Below are positions 8,384 through 16,290 of a stretch of 64,000 nt of DNA, in pieces; the first letter of the stretch is position 1; every line of letters starts with the position of its first letter. Origin of the DNA: Clostridia bacterium. Its GTDB lineage: Bacteria; Bacillota; Clostridia; Oscillospirales; CAG-272. The DNA lies in assembly GCA_017624905.1 (NCBI GenBank), contig JAGAMD010000006.1, positions 1 through 64,000 on the forward strand, written 5' to 3'. Below the pieces are notes generated by a model that was not told the DNA's origin, made no database searches, and worked only from the letters and a program-made list of their open reading frames with translations. The translations under genes were made by a program, and so were the position numbers.

Positions 8384-8436
8384 TATAGAAAATAAATTTG
8401 ACAAAATCAACTATTTTATACTGAAAAGGAGGGGCT

Positions 8437-8928
8437 ATGAGAGTCATAATTCACGATTTAGATAAGAGCTATGATGAGCTTTTGAAGGGAAAATGCGACC
8501 TAACCATTATGGCAGATGGCGAATATGCCCCTTGTCAGGGATGCTTTGATTGTTGGCTGAAAACACCGGCAAAATGCAAGATAAAGGATAAGCTGGTTGA
8601 GGTGTGCCGAATTGTTGGCAAGGCTGATGAGATAGTGATTGTTACACGCAATTTTTATGGCACATATAGTCCTGAGATAAAGAACATTATTGACCGTAGT
8701 ATAGGTATTTCAACTACCTTTAGTACATACAGAAAAGGGCAGATGCACCACGTTTCTCGCTATGGTTGGCACAGTTTACTTATGATTGTGTCTTATGGTG
8801 AGCATAGTGAAGAGGAAAAGGCTACATTTATGCATATTGCAGAAAGGAATGCTTTAAATCACAGCTTTAAAAATACTAAAAATGTGTTTATTGCCTCGAA
8901 GGATGAGCTTTTGGAGGTGATAGCATGA
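8437..8928 (+). CDS. Flavodoxin-fold FMN reductase / iron-sulfur flavoprotein-like
   Basis: This 163-residue protein is of the NADPH-dependent FMN reductase superfamily. A compact cysteine motif, Cys33-x2-Cys36-x2-Cys39-x7-Cys47 (CQGCFDCW...), matches the spacing of iron-sulfur flavoproteins, which bind a 4Fe-4S cluster beside FMN in anaerobes. NFYGTYSPEIKNIIDR is the typical second FMN-contact loop. The usual N-terminal phosphate-binding GS(P/S)R loop is reduced to VIIHDLDKS, which is unusual. AAAGGAGGGG precedes the ATG. It overlaps the next flavodoxin-like gene by 4 bases (ATGA), so the two are translationally coupled and may form a heterodimer. The electron acceptor is unknown. Confidence 0.7.
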   Translation: MRVIIHDLDKSYDELLKGKCDLTIMADGEYAPCQGCFDCWLKTPAKCKIKDKLVEVCRIVGKADEIVIVTRNFYGTYSPEIKNIIDRSIGISTTFSTYRKGQMHHVSRYGWHSLLMIVSYGEHSEEEKATFMHIAERNALNHSFKNTKNVFIASKDELLEVIA

Positions 8929-9656
8929 CAACTGTGTTTATAAATGCCAGTCCCAAGAAAAAGCTTGGTGCCTCTGAATATTTATTAAAGGTGCAAAGGC
9001 TATTTGTAAGAGCTAAAAAAATCAAGGAAAAGCTAATGACAAAGGCTGACCACTCTCGAATATTAGAAAAGCTAAAGGATGCTGATTCAGTAGTATTTTC
9101 ATTACCGCTTTATGTTGACGGAATACCATCACACGTTCTTGAATTTATGGAAAAAATGGAGCTCTTTTGCAAGGAACACGGGATTTCCTTAAAGGTATAC
9201 GCTATATCAAACGGTGGCTTTATTGAGGGTAAGCAAAACAAGGGAGTGCTTGACGTATTTAAAAACTTTTGCTTACGCAGTGGCAACGAGTGGGGCGGTG
9301 GAATTGGTGTCGGCGGTGGAGTTATGCTTCACGTAATGAGACTTGTTTTACGTTTGCAAATCGTACTTTTACTTGCAAGAGTGCTGTATAACGGTATTTT
9401 TAACGATGATTGGCTACCAACAAAAGCAATTAATAGATTTGTTGTTTCTGTACTTGTAATTTTGTTTTTTAATCTTGGTGTTTTCTTGTTTATGCACTTA
9501 CTCGGCAGAGCCATAACAAAGGGCATGGCAGTCAAAAACAAATACACAAGAATAATGATACCATCATTCATCTTTATTCCAATAGCAGCCACATTCTTTT
9601 TTGTCTTTTCGATAATCAAGGGCGGCATTTTCAAGGGATGGTTAAGAAAAAAGTAA
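8925..9656 (+). CDS. Flavodoxin-fold domain fused to a membrane-spanning tail
   Basis: Of 243 residues, ~1-130 resemble an NADPH-dependent FMN reductase: FINASPKKK is a phosphate loop of the INGSP type, SLPLYVDGIPSHVLEF is the flavin loop, and AISNGGFIEGKQN follows. Residues ~135-240 are hydrophobic with two strong membrane helices (near 165-190 and 210-232), which would anchor the flavin domain to the membrane. The gene overlaps its upstream neighbour by 4 bases and ends at a strong terminator. Together they look like a two-gene redox unit that separates cofactor-binding features between subunits. The physiological role is not known. Confidence 0.65.
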   Translation: MTTVFINASPKKKLGASEYLLKVQRLFVRAKKIKEKLMTKADHSRILEKLKDADSVVFSLPLYVDGIPSHVLEFMEKMELFCKEHGISLKVYAISNGGFIEGKQNKGVLDVFKNFCLRSGNEWGGGIGVGGGVMLHVMRLVLRLQIVLLLARVLYNGIFNDDWLPTKAINRFVVSVLVILFFNLGVFLFMHLLGRAITKGMAVKNKYTRIMIPSFIFIPIAATFFFVFSIIKGGIFKGWLRKK

Positions 9657-9681
9657 AAAACGGACCACGTGTCCGTTTTTT
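9655..9681 (+). terminator. Intrinsic terminator
   Basis: AAAAAACGGAC pairs with GTCCGTTTTTT around CACGT, starting at the stop codon. Confidence 0.85.
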
Positions 9682-9701
9682 GCTTTTAAAGTAAGAATTT
9701 A

Positions 9702-9730
9702 TTGACAAAAAAAGATAAATGTTATATAAT
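9702..9730 (+). promoter_or_regulatory. Consensus sigma-A promoter for nagB
   Basis: TTGACA (9702-9707) and TATAAT (9725-9730) are separated by 17 bases. Confidence 0.8.
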
Positions 9731-9761
9731 AATAAACAGAATAACTTTTTGGAGGCAAAGG

Positions 9762-10472
9762 ATGAATTTTATTAAGGTTGATAGCTATGAAAAGCTAAGT
9801 AATATGGCAGCAGATATAATTGCAAATGTAGTGAAGGAAAACAAAAACGCAGTTTTAGGCCTCGCTACAGGCTCATCACCTCTTGGTACATATGCACGTC
9901 TTATAGAGAAGTATAATGCAGGTGAGCTTGATTTTTCGGGTGTTACCTCGGTTAATCTTGACGAGTATGTTGGACTTGATGGAGATAACGACCAAAGCTA
10001 TCGCTATTTTATGAATAAGAATCTATTTAAGCATATAAACATTGATATAAACAAGACCTCTGTGCCAAACGGCTGTGCTAAGGATCTTAACAAAGAGGGC
10101 GAAGCTTATGATAAGATGATTGAGGAGCTTGGCGGTATTGATATTCAGCTTCTCGGCATTGGTCTTGACGGACACATTGGCTTTAACGAGCCGGATGAAT
10201 TTTTTACAAAGGAAACTCACCTAGTTGACCTAGACGAAAGTACAATTGAGGCTAACTCTCGCTTCTTTGCATCAAAGGATGAGGTGCCAAAGCAAGCTAT
10301 TACTATGGGAATGTACTCAATTATGCAAGCAAAAAAGGTGCTTTTAATCGCTAACGGCAAGAGCAAGAGGGAAATAGTTGAAAAAGCATTCTTTGGGCCA
10401 ATTACTCCATATGTACCTGCATCAATTTTACAGCTACACAAGGATGTAACAGTTATTTATAGCGAAAACTAA
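9762..10472 (+). CDS. nagB: Glucosamine-6-phosphate deaminase
   Basis: NagB converts glucosamine-6-phosphate to fructose-6-phosphate and ammonia, feeding amino sugars from mucin or cell-wall turnover into glycolysis. The 236-residue protein shows the family hallmarks: the LATGSSPLGTY phosphate-binding loop, SVNLDEYVGL with the catalytic Asp, and GIGLDGHIGFNEP with the catalytic His. The start at 9762 is chosen for GGAGG 7 bases upstream and because the frame upstream contains the promoter. It stands alone between two terminators with no nagA beside it. Length is normal for a Firmicute NagB (about 240). Confidence 0.93.
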   Translation: MNFIKVDSYEKLSNMAADIIANVVKENKNAVLGLATGSSPLGTYARLIEKYNAGELDFSGVTSVNLDEYVGLDGDNDQSYRYFMNKNLFKHINIDINKTSVPNGCAKDLNKEGEAYDKMIEELGGIDIQLLGIGLDGHIGFNEPDEFFTKETHLVDLDESTIEANSRFFASKDEVPKQAITMGMYSIMQAKKVLLIANGKSKREIVEKAFFGPITPYVPASILQLHKDVTVIYSEN

Positions 10473-10476
10473 ATTA

Positions 10477-10502
10477 AAGAGCCACAATTGTTTGTGGCTC
10501 TT
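10477..10502 (+). terminator. Intrinsic terminator of nagB
   Basis: AAGAGCCACA pairs with TGTGGCTCTT, followed by an A/T-rich tail. Confidence 0.8.
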
Positions 10503-10558
10503 ATTGATTTTGTTAATTAAATGTGTTAAAATATCTATATATTTTAAAAGGAGGTAAA

Positions 10559-12178
10559 ATGATGAAAAAGACGGACAAGCTCGACAAATTATTTATGTCT
10601 AAATTTGCACAGTACAAAAGATATATAATAAATCTTGTTATGCCGGCTATTATTTTCGGATTTATAACAGGTACGCTTACATCGTTTTTTGTTACTCTTT
10701 ATAAATACTTGGCTCATCATGTTATCCACCTTTCAAAAATAGGCTATGAGTTTTTAAGAGAGCATATTTATCTTTTGCCGGTAGTAATGCTTCTGCTTTT
10801 AGGCATCAGCTTCCTTTTGGCACGTATATATAGATATGTACCAAACCTAAAGGGAGGAGGTATTCCTACCTCGGTTGGTATTCTACGTGGAATAATCACA
10901 TTTAAATGGCTAAGGACGTTTGTTGGCGTATTTCTTTTATCATTACTCAGCTTCTTGATTGGTGTTCCTCTTGGTAATGAAGGCCCATCTGTTCAAATGG
11001 GTACATCCCTTGGTAGAAGCACAGTAAAGCTGTTCACAAAAACACACGGGGCGTGGGATAGATACTCAATGACAGGCGGTGCTTGTGCAGGATTTTCTGT
11101 TGCAACAGGTGCACCAATTTCAGGTATACTTTTTGCTATCGAGGAGGCACACCAAAGAGTTTCCCCAATGATAGTAATAGTTGCATCCTCGTCAGTAGTG
11201 TTTTCAACAATTGCATCTCATATTTTTGCACCATTCTTTGGTGTTTCAACCTCGCTTTTTGGCGATATTGTAATACCAAAGCTTGCTATAAAACAGCTTT
11301 GGATACCACTTATTGTCGGTATAGTAGTTGGTCTTTTTGGTGCTGTGATTTTAAGATATTATCAGTTCTTGAAGTACTTTTTCTCAGGCGTGTTAAAAAG
11401 AGTGCCTTCATTCGTTAAGATATTTATGATTTTATCACTAACTGCTGTTGTCGGCGTGTTCTCGTTCTCATCTGTTTCAACAGGACACGACTTGATTTTA
11501 GATTTGCTCACACCCGAAAACACCTTTACAATAGGAATATTAATTTTCATTCTTATTGTCCGTTCGACTCTCACAATAGGAGCGAACACAAACGGTATAA
11601 CGGGAGGTATGTTCATTCCATCTCTTGCTCTTGGTGCAACGCTTTCAGCAGTTGTCGGCAAGATTGCAATAATGTGCGGACTTGACCAAAGCCTATATAC
11701 AATAATTCTTGTTCTTGGCTTAGTTGCGTGTCTTTCCGGATTTATGAAATCCCCTCTTACAGCGATTGTGTTTGCAATTGAAGCTCTTTCTTGCCATCAA
11801 AACATTATATCTGTAATTATGGTTTCGCTAATTGCGTACTTTGTTACTGAGGTGTTCTCAACAAAGTCCATTAATGATAGTGCTATGGAATCAAGAGTTG
11901 AGGAATTAAACCACGGTAAGAGTGCAAAGGTTGTTGATAGACATATAGTAGTCCGTGCCGGTTCATTTGCACATGGTAAGCAAATTCGTGATATTTTCTG
12001 GCCTGCAAATCTGTTTGTGCTGTCAGTTAAAAAATCAAAGGATAAAAGCGAAGAGGTAGATGAGCACGGTGGCAAGGAGCTACGCACAGGAGATATTCTG
12101 CACGTGCAATATTCAACCTTTAATGAGTATGAAACCGAACTCGAGCTTGAAGATATAGTAGGCAAACAATCATACTAA
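10559..12178 (+). CDS. ClC-family chloride channel or H+/Cl- antiporter with TrkA_C domain
   Basis: The 539-residue protein is a membrane ClC transporter with about ten hydrophobic helices. The three anion-pathway motifs are recognisable: GGGIPT near residue 88, GNEGP near 140, which keeps the gating glutamate but has Asn where most have Lys or Arg, and GGMFIPS near 350. The last ~75 residues form a soluble RCK/TrkA_C-like domain (VVRAGSFAHGKQIRDIFWP...LRTGDILHVQY), probably binding a ligand that controls transport. AAAGGAGGT lies 4 bases from the ATG at 10559 and 7 from a second ATG at 10562; either could be used. It is monocistronic and ends at a 14-bp terminator. Channel versus exchanger cannot be settled here. 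Confidence 0.88.
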   Translation: MMKKTDKLDKLFMSKFAQYKRYIINLVMPAIIFGFITGTLTSFFVTLYKYLAHHVIHLSKIGYEFLREHIYLLPVVMLLLLGISFLLARIYRYVPNLKGGGIPTSVGILRGIITFKWLRTFVGVFLLSLLSFLIGVPLGNEGPSVQMGTSLGRSTVKLFTKTHGAWDRYSMTGGACAGFSVATGAPISGILFAIEEAHQRVSPMIVIVASSSVVFSTIASHIFAPFFGVSTSLFGDIVIPKLAIKQLWIPLIVGIVVGLFGAVILRYYQFLKYFFSGVLKRVPSFVKIFMILSLTAVVGVFSFSSVSTGHDLILDLLTPENTFTIGILIFILIVRSTLTIGANTNGITGGMFIPSLALGATLSAVVGKIAIMCGLDQSLYTIILVLGLVACLSGFMKSPLTAIVFAIEALSCHQNIISVIMVSLIAYFVTEVFSTKSINDSAMESRVEELNHGKSAKVVDRHIVVRAGSFAHGKQIRDIFWPANLFVLSVKKSKDKSEEVDEHGGKELRTGDILHVQYSTFNEYETELELEDIVGKQSY

Positions 12179-12203
12179 AAACCGACCACGTGTCTAAAAT
12201 AAA

Positions 12204-12490
12204 GAGAAAAGCGTTGCATTTGCAACGCTTTTCTATATTGATAGTTTTTTTGGAATGTAAGCTGTTATATTTAGCCTGTGCTTTTGTTCTATGCCCTCGA
12301 AAAATAGAGCGAGAGGGTTAAGAGTGGGTAGAGAATGGGTGAGCACGACGAGAGGCGTACTTGCGTACGTCGGAGGAGAGACCGCCCATAAAAAGCACAA
12401 AAGAAAGAAAACAGGCAAGAGCCTGTTTTCTACATTATGATTCTTTACTGAAAGTAAGCTTTTGTTTTACTTGTGCTTTTGTTCTATGCC
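12204..12490. repeat. Duplicated terminator-bearing repeat unit in the gene-free gap
   Basis: This 317-base gap holds no gene. A unit occurs twice: a perfect terminator hairpin (12204-12233, AGAAAAGCGTTGCA arm; and 12407-12432, AGAAAACAGGC arm), then ~20 bases, then GTAAGC...TGTGCTTTTGTTCTATGCC (ending 12295 and 12490). The hairpin stems differ completely in sequence but keep their form and position. Between the units, 12296-12406 contains a GCGTAC-ttGC-GTACGT-type hairpin and AAAAGCACAAAAG, the inverse of the shared TGTGCTTTTGT word. The first hairpin terminates the ClC gene and the second would terminate the minus-strand rubredoxin gene. Confidence 0.6.
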
Positions 12491-12495
12491 TACTA

Positions 12496-13113
12496 TTAAC
12501 CCTCTTTTATCGGCTCGAAGAAGTCGGAGCCGTGCTTACACCAAGGACACACAAAGTCCTCAGGCAAGACGTCCCCCTCGTGTACATAGCCACAAATCTT
12601 ACAAACATAGCCCTTTTTCTTTTGATTGGGCTTTGGCTTAACATTTTCGTGATAATAAGCATATGTCATAGACGGGTCATCGGTACAGGACATAGCCTCG
12701 CTTATCTCACACACAAACATTGTATGTGTGCCGAAATCAATAGTATCAAGCACATTTAATGACATAAAGGCATTCATATACTCGCAAGAAATTAGTGGTA
12801 AGCCATTCGCACCACGCCATACGAGCATATCCTTTAATTTGTCAGTATCCTTGCCGGAGTGAAAGCCCAGCTTTTCAAAAATCTCAAAAGGAGTTTTTTC
12901 GCTAAGACAACAAACGTTCATCTTGCCGGAGCTTTTTATTATATCGTGTGAGTAGTTTTGCTTGTTAATAGTAACAGAAATGCGTAGGGGAGTGTCTGTA
13001 ATTTGAATAACTGTGTTGACAATTAAAGCATTGTCCTTTGTGCCATCACTACAGGTTACAGCATAAAGGCCATAGCCGATTTTGAAAAGAGCAGTTTTAT
13101 CAATACTCGCCAT
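12496..13113 (-). CDS. Flavin reductase-rubredoxin fusion (high-molecular-weight rubredoxin type)
   Basis: The 205-residue redox protein has two domains. Residues ~1-150 are a flavin-reductase-like FMN-binding split barrel (ALFKIGYGLYAVTCSDGTKDN..., then TINKQNYSHDII). Residues ~165-200 are a rubredoxin with paired cysteines YVCKICGY and FVCPWCKHG that bind one iron. This architecture matches the Hrb proteins of acetogens and clostridia, which pass electrons from NAD(P)H to flavodiiron proteins and help remove oxygen or NO. It lies 12 bases after thrS, so it is probably read through from the thrS T-box leader, an odd pairing. AAGGGGGAT precedes the ATG. Confidence 0.85.
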   Translation of the reverse strand: MASIDKTALFKIGYGLYAVTCSDGTKDNALIVNTVIQITDTPLRISVTINKQNYSHDIIKSSGKMNVCCLSEKTPFEIFEKLGFHSGKDTDKLKDMLVWRGANGLPLISCEYMNAFMSLNVLDTIDFGTHTMFVCEISEAMSCTDDPSMTYAYYHENVKPKPNQKKKGYVCKICGYVHEGDVLPEDFVCPWCKHGSDFFEPIKEG

Positions 13114-13125
13114 AAATCCCCCTTG

Positions 13126-14925
13126 TTATCTTGCTTTTGTTTCGTTTTCGGTTACAAGCTTTTCTATCATTTCGTCAATTGACATAACGCCAAGGTTAAT
13201 ACCGCCACGAGCACGAAGTGAAACAGTACCGGCTTCCTTCTCGTTAGCACCAACAACTAGCACATAGTTGATTTTTTCAAGCTGAGCCTCACGGATACGC
13301 TTACCCATTGTCTCATTTCTTGTGTCTACCGCTACACGTAGTCCCTTTTCAAGCATTTTTGCCTGAATTTGCTTTGCATATTCATCAAACTCTGAGTTGA
13401 TAGGAACTATAGTTGCTTGTGTTGGAGATAGCCATAGTGGGAGTGCACCTGCGTACTTTTCCAAAATCAGTGCAAGAGTTCTTTCATAACAGCCAAGAGA
13501 GGTACGGTGAATAATGTATGGTGTTGCCATTTGGTTATTTGAGTCAACATATTCCATACCGAACTTCTTTGCAAGAAGCATATCGATTTGGATAGTAACG
13601 ATTGTGTCCTCCTTGCCGAATACATTCTTGCATTGAATGTCTAGCTTAGGACCATAAAATGCAGCCTCATCAATGCCAATCTCGTACTCAAGACCAATTT
13701 CGTCAAGCAATTTGCCCATAATTTCTTGAGCCTCGTTCCATTGCTCGGCTGTGCCCTCGTACTTGTCTGTACGGTTTGGATCCCATTGTGAGAAGCGGAA
13801 TGTACAATCCTCCCAAAGACCAACAGTTTCAAGACAGTGCTTTGCAAGCTCAAGACAGCCCTTGAACTCATCAGCAAGCTGGTCAGGACGAAGGATTAGG
13901 TGTCCCTCTGAAATAGTAAATTGACGCACACGAATAAGACCGTGCATCTCACCGCTATCCTCGTTTCTAAATAGAGTAGAGGTTTCACCAAGACGCATTG
14001 GTAGGTCTCTATATGAGCGTTTTTTGTTTAGGAATACTTGGTATTGGAATGGACAAGTCATAGGACGGAGAGCGAAGCATTCCTTGGTGTAGTCGTCAGG
14101 ATCGCCCATAACAAACATACCATCAAGATAGTGATCCCAGTGACCTGAAATCTTATATAGCTCACGCTTAGCCATAAGAGGTGTCTTTGTTAGAAGATAG
14201 CCACGCTTTTGTTCTGTGTCCTCAACCCATCTTTGTAGGAGCTGAATTACACGAGAGCCCTTTGGAAGAAGGATTGGTAAGCCTTGACCGATTGAGTCAA
14301 CAGTTGTAAAGAACTCAAGGTCGCGACCGATTTTGTTGTGGTCACGCTTCTCAGCCTCTTCAACCATCTTTAGATATTCATCAAGCTCATCTTGTGTGTG
14401 GAAAGCAGTGCCATTTACACGAGTGAGCATCTTGTTGTTCTTGTCGTTTTTCCAATAAGCACCTGAAATCTTTGTTACCTTGAATGCCTTTAGAGCCTTT
14501 GTATAGCAAAGGTGAGGACCTACACACATATCAATGTAGTCGCCTTGCTGGAAGAAGGTGATTGTAGCATCAGGATCAAGGTCAGCAATATGCTCAACCT
14601 TGTATTTTTCACCACGCTCCTCCATTAGCTTAACAGCCTCATCACGAGGTAGAGAATAAGCCTTAATTGGAAGATTTTCCTTAGTGATTTTCTTCATTTC
14701 CTTTTCGATAGCGCCAAGGTCGTCATCTGTTAGCTTAGTGTCGCCAAGGTCTACATCATAGTAGAAGCCCTTTTCAGTAGCAGGACCATAAGCAAAGATT
14801 GCGTTTGGATATAAGCGCTTAATTGCTTGCGCCATAATGTGCGCAGCTGAGTGTCTAATGATGTGTAGCTCCTCTTCCTTGTTATCAATCTCGGTAGCTA
14901 CACCGTTGTTTTGCATAATTTTCAT
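13126..14925 (-). CDS. thrS: Threonyl-tRNA synthetase lacking the TGS domain
   Basis: ThrS charges tRNA-Thr with threonine. At 599 residues it is about 40 shorter than typical bacterial ThrS because the N-terminal TGS domain is missing: the editing domain begins almost at once with RHSAAH near residue 25, followed by CVGPHL with the other zinc/editing residues. The class II catalytic core is complete (MTCPFQYQVF, LPMRLGE, FRNEDSGEMHGLIRVRQF), as is the anticodon domain. AGGAGG-type spacing upstream supports the ATG at 14925. The gene is preceded by a threonine T-box leader and followed 12 bases later by the rubredoxin fusion. Confidence 0.96.
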   Translation of the reverse strand: MKIMQNNGVATEIDNKEEELHIIRHSAAHIMAQAIKRLYPNAIFAYGPATEKGFYYDVDLGDTKLTDDDLGAIEKEMKKITKENLPIKAYSLPRDEAVKLMEERGEKYKVEHIADLDPDATITFFQQGDYIDMCVGPHLCYTKALKAFKVTKISGAYWKNDKNNKMLTRVNGTAFHTQDELDEYLKMVEEAEKRDHNKIGRDLEFFTTVDSIGQGLPILLPKGSRVIQLLQRWVEDTEQKRGYLLTKTPLMAKRELYKISGHWDHYLDGMFVMGDPDDYTKECFALRPMTCPFQYQVFLNKKRSYRDLPMRLGETSTLFRNEDSGEMHGLIRVRQFTISEGHLILRPDQLADEFKGCLELAKHCLETVGLWEDCTFRFSQWDPNRTDKYEGTAEQWNEAQEIMGKLLDEIGLEYEIGIDEAAFYGPKLDIQCKNVFGKEDTIVTIQIDMLLAKKFGMEYVDSNNQMATPYIIHRTSLGCYERTLALILEKYAGALPLWLSPTQATIVPINSEFDEYAKQIQAKMLEKGLRVAVDTRNETMGKRIREAQLEKINYVLVVGANEKEAGTVSLRARGGINLGVMSIDEMIEKLVTENETKAR

Positions 14926-14967
14926 AAATTATACCTCCGTGTTTTGAGAATTCACTCCTGTATGGCA

Positions 14968-15187
14968 TAAAAAAAGCCCTAATGCCCACAGGACATTAAG
15001 GGTGCATAGCACGGTTCCACCTTAAATTTAACTCAATTAGCCTTTAACGCAGGAATACGGCAGTACTTGTTAACGTCTGCAGCTCGAAAGTGGTGTTCAC
15101 AAAACCCCTCATAGTAACTCGCACCAACCGTTACCTCTCTGAAAATCAGGAAAATGCTACTGTCTTTGTCATCGCTTTTAATTAATG
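14968..15187 (-). promoter_or_regulatory. Threonine T-box riboswitch leader
   Basis: On the minus strand the RNA begins with the stem I opening GATGACAAAGACAGTAGC. It has a probable ACC threonine specifier codon (15092-15094) in TGAACACCAC. The T-box core AAGGTGGAACCGTG (15010-15023) follows, whose TGGA would pair with a UCCA tRNA end. A terminator stem (14977-15002) with a T-run completes it. Uncharged tRNA-Thr would stabilise the antiterminator and raise thrS expression. Confidence 0.92.
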
Positions 15188-15189
15188 AC

Positions 15190-15218
15190 ATTATATCACT
15201 ACAAATTTAAAAAGTCAA
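15190..15218 (-). promoter_or_regulatory. Promoter of the thrS leader
   Basis: On the minus strand TTGACT (15213-15218) and TATAAT (15190-15195) are separated by 17 bases, directly before the T-box RNA. Confidence 0.8.
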
Positions 15219-15227
15219 TAGTTATAA

Positions 15228-15256
15228 TTGACAAAAAAACACGTGTGTGATAAAAT
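15228..15256 (+). promoter_or_regulatory. Divergent promoter for the 15293 gene pair
   Basis: TTGACA (15228-15233) and TAAAAT (15251-15256) are separated by 17 bases. It lies back to back with the thrS promoter, with nine bases between the two -35 boxes. Confidence 0.7.
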
Positions 15257-15292
15257 ATATTAAAAGTAATTTTACCAAAAGGGGGAGAAAAT

Positions 15293-15724
15293 ATGCATAG
15301 AAAGTTTTATATAGCAATTTTGGTGTCTCATCTTTCACTAATTGTATCAATGATTTTCCCCGTGCTAAAGGTTAATGAAATTAGATTAACACCGGGGGGA
15401 GCCGGTAGTGCTCAGGTGCAAAACCTAAATTTGTTTCAGTATATAGCCAAAGAGGTTAGCCCAATCACAGGCTATTTTATGATATTTTTACTTGCCATAG
15501 CCATAGGAGGCATTGTAAATTCCGTTTATGGAATAATTTCAAAAAAGGTTAACTCACTTTCAGTAAAGCTTGCGTTTATTTTTGGATTTTCCTCAGCTGC
15601 AATGGCAGCCCTTCAGCTATATTCAAATTCAATATTGCTACTTATAATTTGCATAGTAACCTTTGCTATAATTTCAATTGCCTCAGTAAAGCTTATCAAA
15701 ATGGACGAGGTACAAAACTCATAA
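15293..15724 (+). CDS. Hypothetical four-helix membrane protein
   Basis: The 143-residue protein has four predicted membrane helices (residues ~5-25, 57-80, 90-108 and 113-133) and a short outward loop rich in Gly, Asn and Gln after the first. AAGGGGGAG precedes the ATG. No family is recognised. Ten bases separate it from the next membrane-protein gene, so they are an operon, and the pair ends in a bidirectional terminator. It may partner the YcxB-like protein downstream. Confidence 0.65.
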   Translation: MHRKFYIAILVSHLSLIVSMIFPVLKVNEIRLTPGGAGSAQVQNLNLFQYIAKEVSPITGYFMIFLLAIAIGGIVNSVYGIISKKVNSLSVKLAFIFGFSSAAMAALQLYSNSILLLIICIVTFAIISIASVKLIKMDEVQNS

Positions 15725-15734
15725 GGGAGATATT

Positions 15735-16262
15735 ATGGAGATAAAAAATACAACCATTTATACTAAAGAAAAAATGATTGGCTTTGCACGATATCATGCA
15801 AAGCAAAGATCAATGACCACCCTTATTATATTACTTGCTGGTAGTGTAATTTGCTTTATTGGTGGTGGCTTAATTCTAGGCTTTGGTGGTGGCTCACCAA
15901 CATTGATATTTTTGCTAGTACTACTTTTAATACTTGATATATTGTTGCCATTGCTCAACTTTGTATTTGTTCCAAACTCAACTGTTAAAAAATCAAAAAT
16001 AATTGGCGCAACGGTTGAATATGTATTTAAAAAAGACGAGTTTACAATGCACTCGAAAAATGAGCATATGGACCAAGAATCAACTATACAGTACACAATG
16101 CTTTTAAGAGTTGAGGAGTACAAAAATCATCTGTATTTATATATTCAGCCAAATCAAGCATTTCTAGTTGATATATCAAGCTTTGAAAGAAATGAATGTA
16201 TTCTTTTACGAGGACTACTAAATAAGAATGTCAAAAAACTAAAATGGAACATTGTAGCATAA
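15735..16262 (+). CDS. YcxB-like membrane protein
   Basis: The 175-residue protein has a soluble N-terminus, two adjacent membrane helices (~28-52 and 56-78), and a C-terminal beta-rich cytoplasmic domain. That domain reads ATVEYVFKKDEFTMHSKN...YTMLLRVEEYKNHLYLYIQPNQAFLVD. This two-helix plus PH-like C-domain layout, with the FLVD segment, is typical of YcxB-like proteins (PF14317-type), whose function is unknown. It is encoded directly after the other small membrane protein with AAGGGAGA at its start. Confidence 0.6.
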   Translation: MEIKNTTIYTKEKMIGFARYHAKQRSMTTLIILLAGSVICFIGGGLILGFGGGSPTLIFLLVLLLILDILLPLLNFVFVPNSTVKKSKIIGATVEYVFKKDEFTMHSKNEHMDQESTIQYTMLLRVEEYKNHLYLYIQPNQAFLVDISSFERNECILLRGLLNKNVKKLKWNIVA

Positions 16263-16290
16263 AAAAAGGAACTGGTTTCAGTTCCTTTTT
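16263..16290. terminator. Bidirectional terminator between convergent genes
   Basis: AAAAAGGAACTG pairs with CAGTTCCTTTTT around GTTT. It has A- and T-runs on both sides and so serves both strands. Confidence 0.85.

Noticed and set aside
12296..12406. A known structured RNA (RNase P, tmRNA, SRP or 6S RNA)
   Set aside because: I looked for the conserved cores of these RNAs on both strands and did not find them; only local hairpins and repeat words are visible.
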